A stretch of DNA of 64,000 nucleotides from Enchytraeus crypticus (GCA_905160935.1 CAJHZI010000818.1:2411001-2475000); one strand, 5' to 3'. Counted from the first letter of the stretch, positions 33,870-46,524 are shown. Translations and numbers: made by a program. Notes: a model not told the origin generated them from the sequence alone.

Positions 33870-33945
<76 letters not shown>
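33474..33945 (+). mobile_element. LINE family E 3' fragment between two (TA)n tracts
   Basis: (TA)n at 33474-33546, the LINE at 33547-33871, then (TA)n at 33872-33945. The LINE reads TEGGMEGNRGRSRPRLGMLD and RKAEDREEWRRYIECTCQ with breaks, then GGTTGCACTAAG and straight into (TA)n. It is 5'-truncated, with a microsatellite on both sides. Confidence 0.8.
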
Positions 33946-33950
<5 letters not shown>

Positions 33951-36819
33951 TGAAAACTTAAACAAGAAATGCAGCATTGTCAGTTTTAAATGTCGTAACG
34001 CGATTCAGCGGAGGAAAGCTATTTAATATTCTTCAGCATCACAGTGATGTCTCAGTACTGCTGAAAGCTGAAGAATTTATAGCACTTCCGAGTCACAACT
34101 GTGTCTATCTTCCGGCCAATTTAATCCAAAGTCGACCGAATTTACTCTACCTACCCCTCTTAATTCTACTCTAGTCGCCCTTCCAGAGTCGATGAAGCTA
34201 GTCAAAGCTTATTCAAATAAAGGGGCATAAGAGATTAGTATCTTAAAACGTGACATTGAGATAAAATATTGAAGAGAGGAACAAAAATTATAACGTAACT
34301 ATTCATGATTTGTCGATCAAAGAAATGTAATGCCTAGAAGAGGATTGACTTAAAAATTTTGTAAATACTTTTCAAAAAAACTAATAAGATAGAAGCCCGG
34401 TAAATCTCGTCCTTCGAGCCCTATTACAGAAATCATTATTTAATTTAAGTGAACTACTGCTACAATTTAAAATATAAAAAGTCTAAAGTAGAAAGAATCA
34501 AATTTTTAATTTAAAAATTGTCTGAATTTGAAGAAATTTATGACGATTGAATTATCTTAAGAGAGACAAAATCTCAAATATCGATAAATATAGTTAATTT
34601 CTAACAAATCCACAGCTGCACTGTAATTACAAAGAAAAATGTAAAATTTCGTACATTGCCAGGAACGGCTAAACGTATAAAGAACCTTAAATAGCCTAAC
34701 ATTTAACAAGTGGTGATAAAATCGATCGATTCATATCACGATGGACCATTTAGCTGTAATTTGTGTTTAGGTTTAAATTTAACTATTAAATTTAAATTTA
34801 GTAAATTACATTTTAAAACTTTTATAATTCAAATATATAGCTCTGATACGCCTTTTGCTATCATTGAGCTAAATATACTAATAAAATTTAAATTTATCGA
34901 ATATAGTAAGACATGCGCTTTTCCAGAAATATTTCGAAAAGTGTTATCAAAATTTTTAAGAAATTAAATTTCTTATAAAAATATACGATTTTATAGACAT
35001 CATCACCGCATTAAGTAATTTATAGTGTCGATTGCAAAAAAGTGGATCCAATAACCCTAGTCCTTCCACATTTTGCACCCTGTCCCCTCTGGCTGCCTGA
35101 GGAAAACACTCGGACAGCAAACAAATTCTTCCAGAGAAACAAAATCGATTGGTATCGGCAGAAAATCCTGTTTTAGGTCTGATATTAAAGATGGATTACT
35201 GGCCTGCATAGGAAGAACTGTGAATTGACAAAGTCGTTATGCTAGCGATTTGTAGCATCAATTGTAAAATATCCCAAGATGGCATAGATGGCTTATCAAA
35301 CTAGACTTGGGATATGAAATGGTTTCGTAAAAAAGAAATAAATCAACGTACGTCTGAACGTCGAAAGTCTCCAGCTGCGACTGGTGTATTTTATGTAGCG
35401 AATTCTTAAAGTATACACATAAGTATCATACAATTCTTTCGCAAGTCCGAAGCAGAAATTTATGGCTTCGAGAACAATCCATCGACTGGTTCAAAGAGTC
35501 ATGTTCAACGAATATGTTGATTGTAAAAGAAAATGTAAGAAAACAGTCTTCCAATGACGTTAGCAGTGTCGATATCAAGGACATATGTTCAAATTTCGTA
35601 GCTGAATTATTCTCAAGCATTTTAAACAAAATCATTTAAAATAATAGGTAGATATAAATAGGGCTATATTAGCATAACTGATTTCATTGTAAAATCATGA
35701 AGATAACAAAATAAAATCCTAATTAAAAAGTACTGTGTATATATTAGACAGTTACGACAACCTGAAATTTTTTTCATAACTATTAAATAGAAATGTTAAC
35801 GCAAATAAAGTTCTATTAGTAAGCTTATTGGTAACAATTTGATGATTAAAATAGGCCCAATTTTTATACACGTGTATATTAAGGCAGCTACAGCATTCAA
35901 TAAACATTCATTTCCATACTGAAATGATTAAATCTGAATATAAAGGCATATAAGACACTTTAAAGTTAGTTAGGCTTTATCACAATATATATCACTAAAG
36001 AAAACAAGATTTCTAATTAGTCAGTCTTAAAAAATATTTGAGAGCACTAGGCCTACGTTAGTTTAATTGCGTCAATTTCAAAACTTTTCTACCATAAACA
36101 ATATAAAACTCACCATAACGAAAATAATACTGTTCAAATCACAGTAATGAAATAGCAGAAAAATAGCATTGTCGAAATCAATCTGAATGGAAGATACTAT
36201 AATACTATAATAAGACAATGGTCTGTTAAACTAGATGGTCTCATTCCACTAATAATCTTAATCAGCAACAAGACACACTTCATATAGAAATCGCACCAAC
36301 GAAACACAATGAAAACACTTTTACCACAGCGCTAATGCTATTTAGGTGTTAGTTAAGGCAGACAAACTGCATCTTTAAGTAAAAAGAAATTAAACATTTT
36401 AGTCATGTCTGTTAAAATGGAACAGTGATGCACTTGACGTAATTTTTTCTACAGCAAAACACACTCTGCTACATTTCCAAGATGTCATAGGCAATATACA
36501 CAGGTATTAGTATAAAATTATTGATGCATGCATGATTCATACTGCGGCCTCTGTGATCGTACGCTCTAAAGACTTTCACAGTTCTTCAACTGATCCGCTG
36601 ATTTATTAAGTCAATTTTGGTTTATTTTTTTATCCATTTTATCCCTAGCGAAAGGCAATGTAATTGGCCTCAATAGATTCCTCTTAATCTTTGATTAGAA
36701 TCGCTTCTAATTTGTTGACGAGTCTCCGCATAGTTATGATTATTTAGTAGCTAAGGAGGTGGAAATGAATTACAGTAATCAAGGCCGGTAATTTAGATTT
36801 AAGATTTAGAAGTCAGATT

Positions 36820-36895
36820 CTATGCAGCTATGCGCTGAGGCTGATTAAGTTTCCTTTCAATCTGACTGAGATATTTCTCATGTATACCAGCGGCT
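36820..36895 (-). CDS. CFAP45: CFAP45 terminal exon
   Basis: The pyrimidine-rich acceptor TTGTTGTTGGTGTTTCAG is followed by a frame reading RAAGIHEKYLSQIERKL and then nine more residues and TAG. This matches the conserved end of CFAP45 (human RATGLPEKYCIEAERKA). The phase (AG plus A) fits the exon 8 donor. AATAAA motifs lie about 195 and 215 bp past the stop (minus strand, 36621-36626 and 36602-36607). At 76 bp it is easily missed by gene finders. Confidence 0.92.
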
Positions 36896-39800
36896 CTGAA
36901 ACACCAACAACAATACAGAAAAAACAACTGTACAATATGTTCCAATTCACAGTCCGATTTCAAGCTCATAAAAAGTACATCCTCAATCAATTAGGTGATT
37001 CCAGCTCAGAGATTAAACCTTTAACAAACTCTAATGTAATCTGTAGCTTAGAAAAATATAGTTTCTGTGATGTTCTTCGATTGATTTCTGGAATTCCTGC
37101 TTATTTACCTCGTACGGCATGTGCAGTTTACGGAAGGTCTATTCTATCATAACCCCAACAAAGTCACATGAAGAATTGTTTTTATACCTTCAAACATTAG
37201 TTTTTCTTGACACAATAATGCTAAATACAAACCTACTTACTAGCAAATAAACAAATAATCAAGAAAAAAGAAGGTTACAATAAAATAGTTTAAGCCCTGT
37301 GAGGTTAGACAGTCAGTAGCAGTAACTTATAGTAACGAGAGCAACTAAAAGTCATTTACTTATTGTTACTATGCTATAGAATACTGTAGAGCCGATAGCA
37401 GCCATACATTTTAATTACTGTCCATATACATATAACGCAAAAATGACTAACGCAGTATTTCTCTCTATATTGTTTTACATTAAGAGATAATATATGGAAC
37501 TAGGGCTCCAAGCAGGGGTGGGGGTGGATTTGTTACGCTCTCGGGGGGGGGGGGCGCTCTTAGCCGGGAATCAAAATCAACTCAACGAAATCCCAAATCT
37601 CGTCTCGTTCAAGCACAGATTTATGCAGGGCAATGCAAAATTTGCTCTTTTAGTTTTTAAAAGTTAAACACAAATGGCCAAGGTAACTTTTAACTAAGTT
37701 CTCAATTACTGTTATACTACCCTTTCTGTGACGTTACCATTTTTAGTCAGATACATTAAGCAAAGACGAAGCTTATTATTATCTTGTCAATAAAGCTTAT
37801 CATTAACTTATCAAAACAGCTTGACGTTAACTTATCAATAGCTTGACATGATCTTATCAATAGCCTATCCTTATCTCATCATTAGCTTATCCATAAAGAG
37901 CAAGAATCAGAGTCTTATCCCGTTACAGATATTCCGTGAAATGAAACAGCGGCAAAGTCCGCTTCTAATCGGTTGCTCTGTTTATTGAACCAAAAGCTTC
38001 AGATAATAGACACTCAGTTGAGTGGATATAAATAAATAAGTAAATTAATTAATTAATTTGACTTGAAAAGTTTTGAGAAAATGCTTCTACATGGAGAGTC
38101 CGTTGGAGATGTTCCTGTCGATTCCTTCAAACGAGGAACCGGGCGTTAAAAAAATTATACAATCATAAATGATTATGCGACTGAAACTTGACTGCTTGCT
38201 TAACTGACAGATAAATTGATGGACTTATTGATTGATTAATTAATTCGATTCTTGGATTGACAGATTGCTTGTTTGATTTAATAATTCAATTTATCCGATA
38301 GATTGATTGATTGAACCCGTGTTTTGCCCGGGTTAATGAAGAATAGACCAGCAGTGGACTGCAATTGTCGTAAAAGAAAACAAAGCACTTAGATGCAAAC
38401 CAACGTCAGAAGGAGCTTCCGGTTGGTGAGCGCCTAGGCTTCAGAAATTGATACAATTTCTAATCCAAGATCCTCTGATCTGGATTCACTGGTTGGATCC
38501 AGTGGCGATATCGGTTAGATATGCGACCGCGGATCAGTATGTGCTGGGTTCAAATCCTGAGCTAGTCCGTCACTGACACAGCTTTTGAGTGAGGAAACTG
38601 ACGTAAACATCAGCTCTTTTATCTCAATCCTAGTTAACTAAGAGAGGAAGATGGTGATGACGATTGATTGATTGAATAAGCAGCTTACCTCAGATGACTG
38701 GTTGATTGATTGAACATGCAGTTACCTCAGATGATTGATTAATTGAACATGCAGCTTACCTCAGATGACTGATTGATTGATTGAACATGCAGCTTACCTC
38801 AGATGATTGATTGATTGAACATGCAGCTTACCTAGATGATTGATTGATTGAACATGCAGCTTACCTCAGATGATTGATTGATTGATTAAGCATGCAGCTT
38901 ACCTCAGATGATTGATTGATTAAGCACACAGCTTACCTCAGCTCATCCAGCTTCTTGCGCTTAACTTGCTCCAGCTTGGCCTGTCTCTGACGAGCCTCCT
39001 CGTTCAACTTCTCGCCCTCCTCAAAGAATTTGGCTCTCTCCCTTAGTCGCTCTTGTTCCTTCTCACGTATCTGAACTCTGATCTCATCGGAGAATGCGGC
39101 TCTCTTCGTCTTTTCTTCCGCTTCTTTCTGCTTCTGGTGCAGAATCTGTTCCTGTTGAGCTCTGAATGACAGTAGCAATCAAAGCATCAATCACTCAACT
39201 GCTAAATCAATTAATGATTTAAATCAATCGACTGATTGATTTACAAATCGTCTGATCTCCTTGACGAATCGATCAGAAAATTGAAATTTAATAAGTCCCT
39301 GACTACATTAGATATGTTTCCAGATCCATTTGTTTTATTTTGAGAAAGATGGAAGCATTAAAATACAGAACATTAAAAAAATTTAATGAACGATGACGAT
39401 GATGATTCGTAAGATATTGCTTTGCATTCAGTTAAGTCGATTACTTGATAATTTTGTTAAAACAGAAGCTTTCAAGATATCATTTCTTCGCTTTCGTGTC
39501 TCCTATTTATTTATTTATTTATTTACAATCATAAACTTACAAGAGAAAATAAAGTTTCTTGGTTACAATTTCGCCAGGTGGCAGAACATCAGCGGGAAAT
39601 AGCATTTTCATGATAAAAGGAAAACACACTAAATGTGCTTGAATTTTTTTATAGCAACAAAAAAAACTAATATCATACGATATACTAAAATACAAATTAC
39701 TATCATCATCATCTTGCCTTTAATCCCAGCTTAACCAGGGTCGAGATACGAATGGACCTTCTACACTCCTCTTTGTCCCATACCATATCAAAATCTCTTC

Positions 39801-40730
39801 CATTCGTTTTACACAGTTTTGTGGTAATTTCAGAAGCCTAAGCGCCCACCACCTGAATGCCCTTACTGACGTTAGTTTGTGTCTTTCTGCTTTAGTCACC
39901 TTCTACGACACGTGTAGTCACCGGTTGGTCTATTCTTCAAACAACCTGGACACAACACGGGGAAAATATACAAATTCCTCTCTCTCACTTCGTTGCACTG
40001 CCAGGTGGCAGGTTCAAGGTACATATTCATACTCAAAGTCTGCTTTCTCGCTCCATAAGAGCACTCCTTAGATCAACAAGTTAATCCCTTCACAAAGTCT
40101 GTGCCTTATCCAAACCTCAAAAAAGGTACAAATTACAAATACAAATTACTATATTAATATAAATACAAATTACTATAAAATAATAATAATAAAGGTTTAA
40201 TGTACGTTTCCTCATGCAAGGATGATGTCAGGGACGTCCACCCATCACATGTCACTACCAATCGATTCACCCCAAACGATCTGAAAAAACACGTGCTGAA
40301 GAGAAAGAAGTAGAAATAAAATATAGAATACAAATATGACACCTGAGGACCCTCTCGAAGTCGGCTCTCTCCCTCATCGCCTGCACGGCCAAGGTGTGCT
40401 CCTTCTGACGAGTCTGCTGCTCCCTGGCCTCGATCAACATCGCCTCCATCTCTGCCTTCTTCCTCGCCTCCTCCACCTCCTTCCTGCGCCACTCCCGCTC
40501 AGTCTGCTCCTGAGCACGCTTAGCTCTCAGAGCATCTCGCTCCGCCTGCTCATCTCTTGAGCGTTCCTGAAGAGCGCGCAGCCGAGAAACCTCCTTCTCC
40601 TTCTCTGAGCGAATTCTCAGCTGCTCTCTCTCGTACTCTGCCTCACGCTCCTATACAGATCGTTTGGTTAAAGGATATTGTCAGTTATTAGTAAACACCA
40701 TCTCTACCAGTAAATAAGTAAGTTAATAGA

Positions 40731-40810
<80 letters not shown>

Positions 40811-43535
40811 TAAGAACTTAATTCACTGTCGTTCATAGTAATTTAATAGTCATTCATCCTTAACTGTAGATGGTTTATAGAGATTTCTGTGCAATTTAAC
40901 TCTATTTCAAAGAGCAGTTGTGGGCTCCTGTTACTATGCTTACCACAAAACCATCTGTTACCGAACAAACTTAAATGTTTTTATATGTGATACTTTTAAG
41001 CTAGAGGAGTAACCATCTCATGAACAGCCAATAAACTATGGAAACAAAGACTCCATTGGATCTCTTGGGTACATATCTCTAAGCTGATATTATAATATTC
41101 TCGCTCTCATTGAGTCCCAAAGACCTGCACATGTTCTGTCCGGGTTGCCCAAAAATAGACTAACTGTGGACCGCATGTGTCGTAGAAGGCGACAAAGTAC
41201 TAAGAGTCTAGAATCCAAAACCAACGTCTGAAAGGACATTAGATTGGTGAGCGTCTAGGTTTTAGAAATTGCTAGAAAAGTTTATAAAACAAATGGAAAC
41301 CTTTAAATTATCCCGACCCTAGCTAATCTGGGATTTAAAGGAAGAAGACGATGACGATGATTCAGTCTCAAATCAAGTTCAAGGTCATGAAGCTATTCTG
41401 CATATGTTTGAACGATATAATAACTAAATTATTGTTTAAGTAATATAATTATTCAAGAGATATAATTGTAAGCATGCAACAATAGATAGTTGTATTAGAC
41501 GCCAGCAGGCAAAATAAAATAAAGTAAACTTTACAATTAATAACAAATACTTACAGCCTTATCCTTCTGAAATTGAATGACTTTTTCTTCAAGCAGTTTT
41601 TCCTCTTCTTTAGCGAGCTCTTTACGACGGATGATGTCAGCGTTGTATCCATTCAATTCATCACGTAGTTGTCCTTGCTCCTGGCGCTTGCGCAGAATTT
41701 TTTCTGCCTCCTCTTCACAAAGTTGATCCAGATATTTCTTCATCATTCTGTTCTCCTGATCCTTCATTTCAAGTTCTAGAAGGCGATTCTGTGGGAGGAA
41801 GAAATTATGTTTGTTAAAAATATAATTTAGTTTTATATTTATTGCATTTTCCGTTTTTATCTTTGTGTAAATATGAAGAGAATAATGGACGACAGAAAAG
41901 ACAGAGAGGCATTATATGCCATGGACCCGCCAGTAGGTAGTGCACTAAAAGAGAGAGAGAGAGAGAGAACTTAATGATATCACTTTGACTTATTAATTTA
42001 ATTATTATTTAGATACTCTACTCTATTCTCCACTAAAGCAGACATGAAGTACAAAATGTTACGGTATTTTTTTACTTGCAGCTTAAAACATACAAGTAAT
42101 TTATTTGCCCTGAATGAAGCGATTAAAACTGTGTTGATATGTAGTAATTTTATTTTCAGTTAGTTTTAGAACAGGTACTCTGCATAAACGTTTGCTTCAT
42201 TAAACAACGACGAAAAGCTAAAATTACGATAGAAGTATAGGTCATGAGAAAAGCTTCAGAAGGAAAGCTTAATAAGAAGAACTTCAGAATTTCCAGCAGT
42301 AAACGTGGCGATAGCAAAAGAATCTGAATGGGATTTCTGGACTCCCTGCCTCAAGCCACTTGTAACTTAAAAAAACATATTACAAATAATTAATTAATAC
42401 ACTATAATTCATAATTCATTATACAGGCTATGGATTTGCTTTTCAAAGCTGTACATATACATAATTATTTAAAGAAATACATTATACAGAGGAATACATT
42501 AGCACAATAACCTTTTCATTTTCTTCTATCTGCTCCATTACTCTCATAGCTCCGATGAGCTTCTCCTGTTTTCTCTTTTTCTCTATTTCCTCCTGAATGC
42601 GCAGAGAATTTACTCTCTCCACCTCCATCATCTCATCCAGTCTGCGCTCATCTTCTTCCAGCTCTTTGCTGATGAGCTTCTTCTCCAGAATCTGAGTGTC
42701 GCGAATAATGTGACACTTGGCGTCCAGAATCAACTGGAATAAATGAATGCAATTTTATAACATTTGTAACATAAATATGTAATATCTCTCTCTCTTAGTG
42801 CACTGCCTACTGGCAGGTCCATGGCATATTTCGCCTCCACTCATCTCTATCTTCCCTTTTCCTCTTCATGTCCACATGTTAGTAGATCTTTAAATCATCT
42901 ATAACATTCCTTTTTAGATACAATTATTCTTGGTGGATTCTGCTTATGACGAGGTGGGTCCCCTGTGTTAATTATATAAAAGATTAACTGTCCTTATCTT
43001 CCTCAGGTTGAACTAACATTTACTGGGCAGGGGCGTCATTTTCTGAGAAAACAATCCTGTTTACCCATTTATGTTATATAAATGTAATATATATAACATA
43101 AATAGATAACAGTTATATCGATATTAAGAGAAGCATATAGTATAACAGCATCAATGTGGGCTGATATAGATATATTATTAGTATAAATCTTGCAATGTTG
43201 TTAGCTGCATAGAAATCATAGTAGTTTTATTATGACTAGTAGCAGCGAACAACCACAGTAAAGATTTTAAACAGCGTCAATGTTGCTAGGAGTATGGAAA
43301 TAACAGCAGAGTATGGAAATAACAGCAGAGTATGGAAATAACAGTGGAGTATGGAAATAACAGTGGAGTATGGAAATAACAGCAGAGTATGGAAATAACA
43401 GCAGAGTATGGAAATAACAGCGGATCTAAATTACTGACCTTTTGAAAAATTAAGTTATTAAATTAAATTAATTATTTGACACTCTTATCAAGTTTTCACG
43501 TTTCATTCTTTCCTTTGAACTGTCCTTATCTTTAA

Positions 43536-43620
<85 letters not shown>

Positions 43621-46524
43621 TTCATTACTCGTCAACATTTGACAGGAACAAAAGCAAAAGTAAACCAAACATCATAAACATAAAAAGATTAATCTCTTAC
43701 TTTTAATTCAATCATTGTTCTTAGTAGTAATTACCACAATCTAGATAAATAAAGTTAATAAATCAATAAATCGATAAATACAGTTACTCGAAAGATTAAT
43801 ATAAGTAGAGAGTACTTCGTTTAGTTTCTTAATTTCATCTTCTTGTTCGGCTAGTTGTTCCATAGCCCTCTCTCTCAAAGTCTCCCTCTTAGCTCTCTCC
43901 TCTTCCTCCAGGTCACTCAACTTCTCGTTCTTCTTTCTCTTCAAATCCTGCTCCTTTATGTGGGACCTTCTCTCTTGCAGGTTATTCTACAGCAACAACA
44001 ACAACAGTTTGAGATCTGTGTATAAACTGCTGAAATACGTCATAAGTTCAACAGTCAATTAGTCATAGACACTTATTAGCAAAAAATATTCAATTGTTAT
44101 TTGATGGAGAGATTTCAGCATGATATCAATTTCTAAATGAATCAATCAGCTTTTTAATAATTATGCATTAAAATACACTACTTTTTAGATATGGCATTTT
44201 TGTCAATATTGCACAAAATAGTGCTTTATTAAACAATTTTTCAAATAGAAGCATAAATGAAATAATGAATAGCATTTTAAAACATCATTCGAAGAGAGCA
44301 ACAGTTTGACCAATTGTCCTTTTGTTAAAGTGAATTAATCCTTATAGAGCTTTATGGTCAATGATGTTAAGGTGAAGTTGAGTATAGAATATATCTACAA
44401 ATAATAAGCATATATATAGTATATATATTTAATGTGTCCTTCTTTAATAACTGATACCCCTTTGTACTTTTTGTTATAACAATAAAGGTGTAACCAGTGA
44501 GCCGACTGATTTTTTTATTATTACAGGACTTGACCAGCAGACAATTCACTCCCAAACAAAGAGAAGTTTCTTTGGAATATCTTTAATAACAGCAAAAGTT
44601 ATAGATTTGTGATTATGAGTAGAGTTGAGTAAGAACTTTCCAATGCAGTGTTATGACCCTACCAAGAGTTCTTCTTTTTCTTGTTTCCACTGTTCAATGG
44701 CAGCCAGTCTCTCTTCTTCGCTCATAACTCTGGCAGCATTCCTCAGATGTCTTAGATCTCTGCGAGATATAACGATAGACTGGCCTGACGGATCTTGATC
44801 AGGTATTCTAAAGAAACACAACACGGCAATGATTATCCATAATGATATCCAACAGAGCATTCCATAGAGATGCAATCGTGGGTCTAGATCACCATAGACA
44901 AGACAGATGGTTAGTTATCAGACATACTACCGGAACAAAATATCATGGCGATATAATCAAATTCTTATAATAAAATTCACATATACTACCCAGCACCGTA
45001 TCATTAGCCACCTTAGAATTAATCAAACTACCAAGCTAAGAGAGGAATGCGGTAGGCAGGACGAAAATGGAGGATTTAGCGAGAAACTACCTCACAAGCA
45101 TATTTTCTTACTGAAACCCAAGGTAACACAGTAAAAAAAGTAAAAAAGGTAACCCAGATAAAAAGGTATTCCAGAAAAATTTAAATCTATACAATAGTCC
45201 ATAAAATTCAAATCTGATGAATGGAGTTCGCCGAGATCAAGGCCGAAGTGAAATATGCTTAGTGCTTCATTGTACTTAAGGGAGTGGTTGCAATTTAAAT
45301 AATATAAAGATCTTAGTGTCTGTTGCCTTATCTCAACGATGATATTGGGGATGCAGCCGGATGCCAACAAAATTGAAAGAAATAATTATGATTTTTTTTA
45401 GAGGCTAAGGAAATAAATAAATTATAGTTACAGAAGTTTTAAGTCAAGGTATAGGTTGAAATCAGATAATGAGGCATACATCAGATTTCTGACAAGATCT
45501 TTAGTAAGCAGCTGTATCGTGTTCTTTCTCTCCAGCGGACCTGCACTTCTTCTGGTTTTTCTTTCCAGTGCCTCTCTCTCCAGATTTGTAGTCATTACAT
45601 CACCTCCAGTATGCTCCTTCAATGATTTGCTGTTTCCAAACAGCGATTCGTCGACCTGAGAAGAGTTCGCTATTTTGTAATAATGTCGTTGATTCCGGCG
45701 TGAATTAGTGGAGCCATGGCTGGTGGAACTGCTGTAGGCACTGGCAGGCTGAAAATAAAAGCTAGGTTTAACATCTTAGTGTCAATGGTGACAATTAAAA
45801 CAATCCATCAAAGAGATATACGATTAACGAGATATTATATATAAGAGCTCTACAGACACTGCAGTTATTTAAAACTACCTGCTTTTAAGATAAAATGTCC
45901 TATATATGCTCAGGTTTATTATAGTCCTCTCTAAAGCTTAAAAGTAATTGCAAAGGTTTAAATAATGGGCTAGTATTGTAAGGAAATACATTTATATTAA
46001 AAATACTTATCCGTATTACCAAACAATTTAATGCTAATACGATACACATCCAACCTATTGATCAATCAAATCTTTTAGCTTCCAACACAAAATATCTTCT
46101 CTTAATTATCGATAGATAATTTAGTGCAATTCATCATATTTTCAATTCTTATTCAAAAATATTTTAAATTGTTTGTTGCCTTTTGAATTGGCATAAAACT
46201 ATAACTTCGACTTTAGCATCAATGGCAATATCATTTAATTTAAACCTGTTTAATTTAAACCTGAGACTCATTTGAAGACATTTTCATACTTTTGGAAATA
46301 TAAGTAACTTGAATGGGATATCTGAAAATTTAAAGATCTAGTTCTATAAGAAGTACTCAGTTAAATAGGAAAACTATAATACTAGTTAAAATAAAAATTT
46401 TATTAATAACAAAATCTGTTAAATTAATACTTTGCGATTATATTAACAATAAAGCTAAAGCTAAAAGCTAAGGTTAACGTCAGTTTCCTCTTTCAATAGT
46501 CAGTATAATGAAAGCTCTTACCAT
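36820..46524 (-). CDS. CFAP45: CFAP45 (CCDC19/NESG1), cilia and flagella associated protein 45, complete in nine exons
   Basis: Exons: 46524-46522, 45748-45480, 44807-44663, 43986-43816, 42733-42512, 41788-41555, 40650-40343, 39161-38937 and 36895-36820, giving 1653 bp and 550 residues, close to the human length of about 551. The protein is an all-helical, Glu/Lys/Arg-rich coiled coil. Diagnostic runs shared with vertebrate CFAP45 are SQVDESLFG, NTIQLLTKDLVRNL, PDQDPSGQSIVIS, KLSDLEEEE, LDAKCHIIRDTQILEK, RLDEMMEVER, KEHTLAVQ and VKRKKLDELR. The family lies inside the doublet microtubules of motile cilia as a microtubule inner protein and binds adenine nucleotides. All junctions keep phase with GT-AG splicing. 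An X-box upstream fits ciliary regulation. No break is seen, so the gene looks intact. Intron 8 starts with a minisatellite of copied donor sites. Confidence 0.96.
37780..37905. repeat. Degenerate minisatellite in CFAP45 intron 8
   Basis: About six loose copies of CTTATCAATAGCTTGACAT. Confidence 0.6.
38312..38620 (+). repeat. Family D copy joined to SINE-A copy
   Basis: D at 38312-38492 (GACTGCAATTGTCGTAAAAG, GAGCGCCTAGGCTTCAG) is followed without a gap by SINE-A at 38493-38620 (CCAGTGGCGATATCGGTTAG, GGGTTCAAATCCTGAGC, GAGGAAACTGACGTAAAC). It lies in CFAP45 intron 8. Confidence 0.8.
38681..38936 (-). repeat. Minisatellite of copied 5' splice sites in CFAP45 intron 8
   Basis: Seven units of 33-38 bp lie directly after the exon 8 donor. 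On the minus strand each contains CATCTGAGGTAAGCTGC or a close variant, matching the authentic GAG-GTAAGC, with a (TCAA)n-rich spacer. Units start near 38894, 38857, 38824, 38789, 38752, 38719 (GGTAAC variant) and 38681. Confidence 0.92.
39697..40060 (-). repeat. Family D copy, with a possible LINE E 3' remnant beside it
   Basis: D at 39697-39960 has all family landmarks in minus orientation. 39970-40060 has GTTGCACTGCCAGGTGGCAG, like the 3' end of LINE family E. Both are in CFAP45 intron 7. Confidence 0.65.
40184..40300 (-). repeat. SINE-C copy
   Basis: On the minus strand: GACGTCCCTGACATCATCC, then GAGGAAACGTACATTAAACC and (TTA)n. The upstream GTTTGGGGTGAATCGATTGG resembles 8335-8350. It ends 43 bp from the CFAP45 exon 7 donor. 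Confidence 0.7.
40733..40807. repeat. (TA)n microsatellite in CFAP45 intron 6
   Basis: Pure TA tract of about 75 bp. Confidence 0.97.
41128..41370 (+). repeat. Family D copy in CFAP45 intron 6
   Basis: TGTCCGGGTTGCC, GACCGCATGTGTCGTAGAAG, GAGCGTCTAGG and a GATGACGATGATTC tail. Confidence 0.75.
41895..41970 (+). mobile_element. 3' end of LINE family E with (GA)n tail
   Basis: Reads RHYMPWTRQ-stop, then GTAGTGCACTAAAA and (GA)n. In CFAP45 intron 5. Confidence 0.75.
42785..42890 (-). mobile_element. 3' end of LINE family E with (GA)n tail
   Basis: The clearest copy: the minus strand reads MKRKREDRDEWRRNMPWTCQ, TAG, GCAGTGCACTAA and (GA)n. In CFAP45 intron 4. Confidence 0.82.
43286..43424. repeat. 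19-bp minisatellite, 7 copies, in CFAP45 intron 4
   Basis: Unit AGTATGGAAATAACAGCAG; two units carry GTGG instead of GCAG, so variant units are clustered. Confidence 0.93.
43543..43613. repeat. (TA)n microsatellite in CFAP45 intron 4
   Basis: TA tract of about 70 bp ending in (CA)n. Confidence 0.97.
46448..46497 (-). repeat. SINE-A tail fragment in CFAP45 intron 1
   Basis: The minus strand carries GAGGAAACTGACGTTAACC and TTAGCTTTTAGCTTTAGC. Only the 3' end is present, 25 bp below the ATG-only exon. Confidence 0.7.
46522..46524 (-). CDS. CFAP45: CFAP45 start-codon-only first coding exon
   Basis: The sequence GAAGATG is followed at once by a GTAAGA donor, so the first coding exon contributes only the ATG. 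The next exon (acceptor TTTTATTTTCAG, start 45748) begins CCT GCC AGT, giving MPASAYSSS. Human CFAP45 also begins MP and then a Ser-rich stretch leading to VDESLFG. No other in-frame ATG occurs before VDESLFG in exon 2, which supports this start. Confidence 0.8.

Larger units (their letters stand above)
12570..36819. other. 24-kb gene-poor interval
   Basis: No exon with splice sites, phase and coding character was found on either strand. It holds LINE copies, SINEs, microsatellites, minisatellites and hairpins listed separately. Stretches such as 15.6-18.9 kb and 34.0-36.8 kb look like plain AT-rich unique DNA. Short open frames in them, such as 36880-37152 (+), have no supporting features. 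Confidence 0.6.

Noticed and set aside
37060-37110. Minus-strand AGIPEIN as possible CFAP45 end
   Set aside because: No acceptor in the required phase, and the following residues do not match the family.
36880-37152. 90-codon plus-strand frame
   Set aside because: It overlaps the CFAP45 terminal exon on the other strand, with no splice sites or known motif.
38085-38140. Minus-strand frame near a possible acceptor downstream of CFAP45 exon 8
   Set aside because: The sequence is a SINE-C tail (GAGGAACCGGGCGTTAAA).
45092-45370. 92-codon minus-strand frame inside CFAP45 intron 2
   Set aside because: No splice support in CFAP45 phase and no recognisable domain; could be a repeat remnant.
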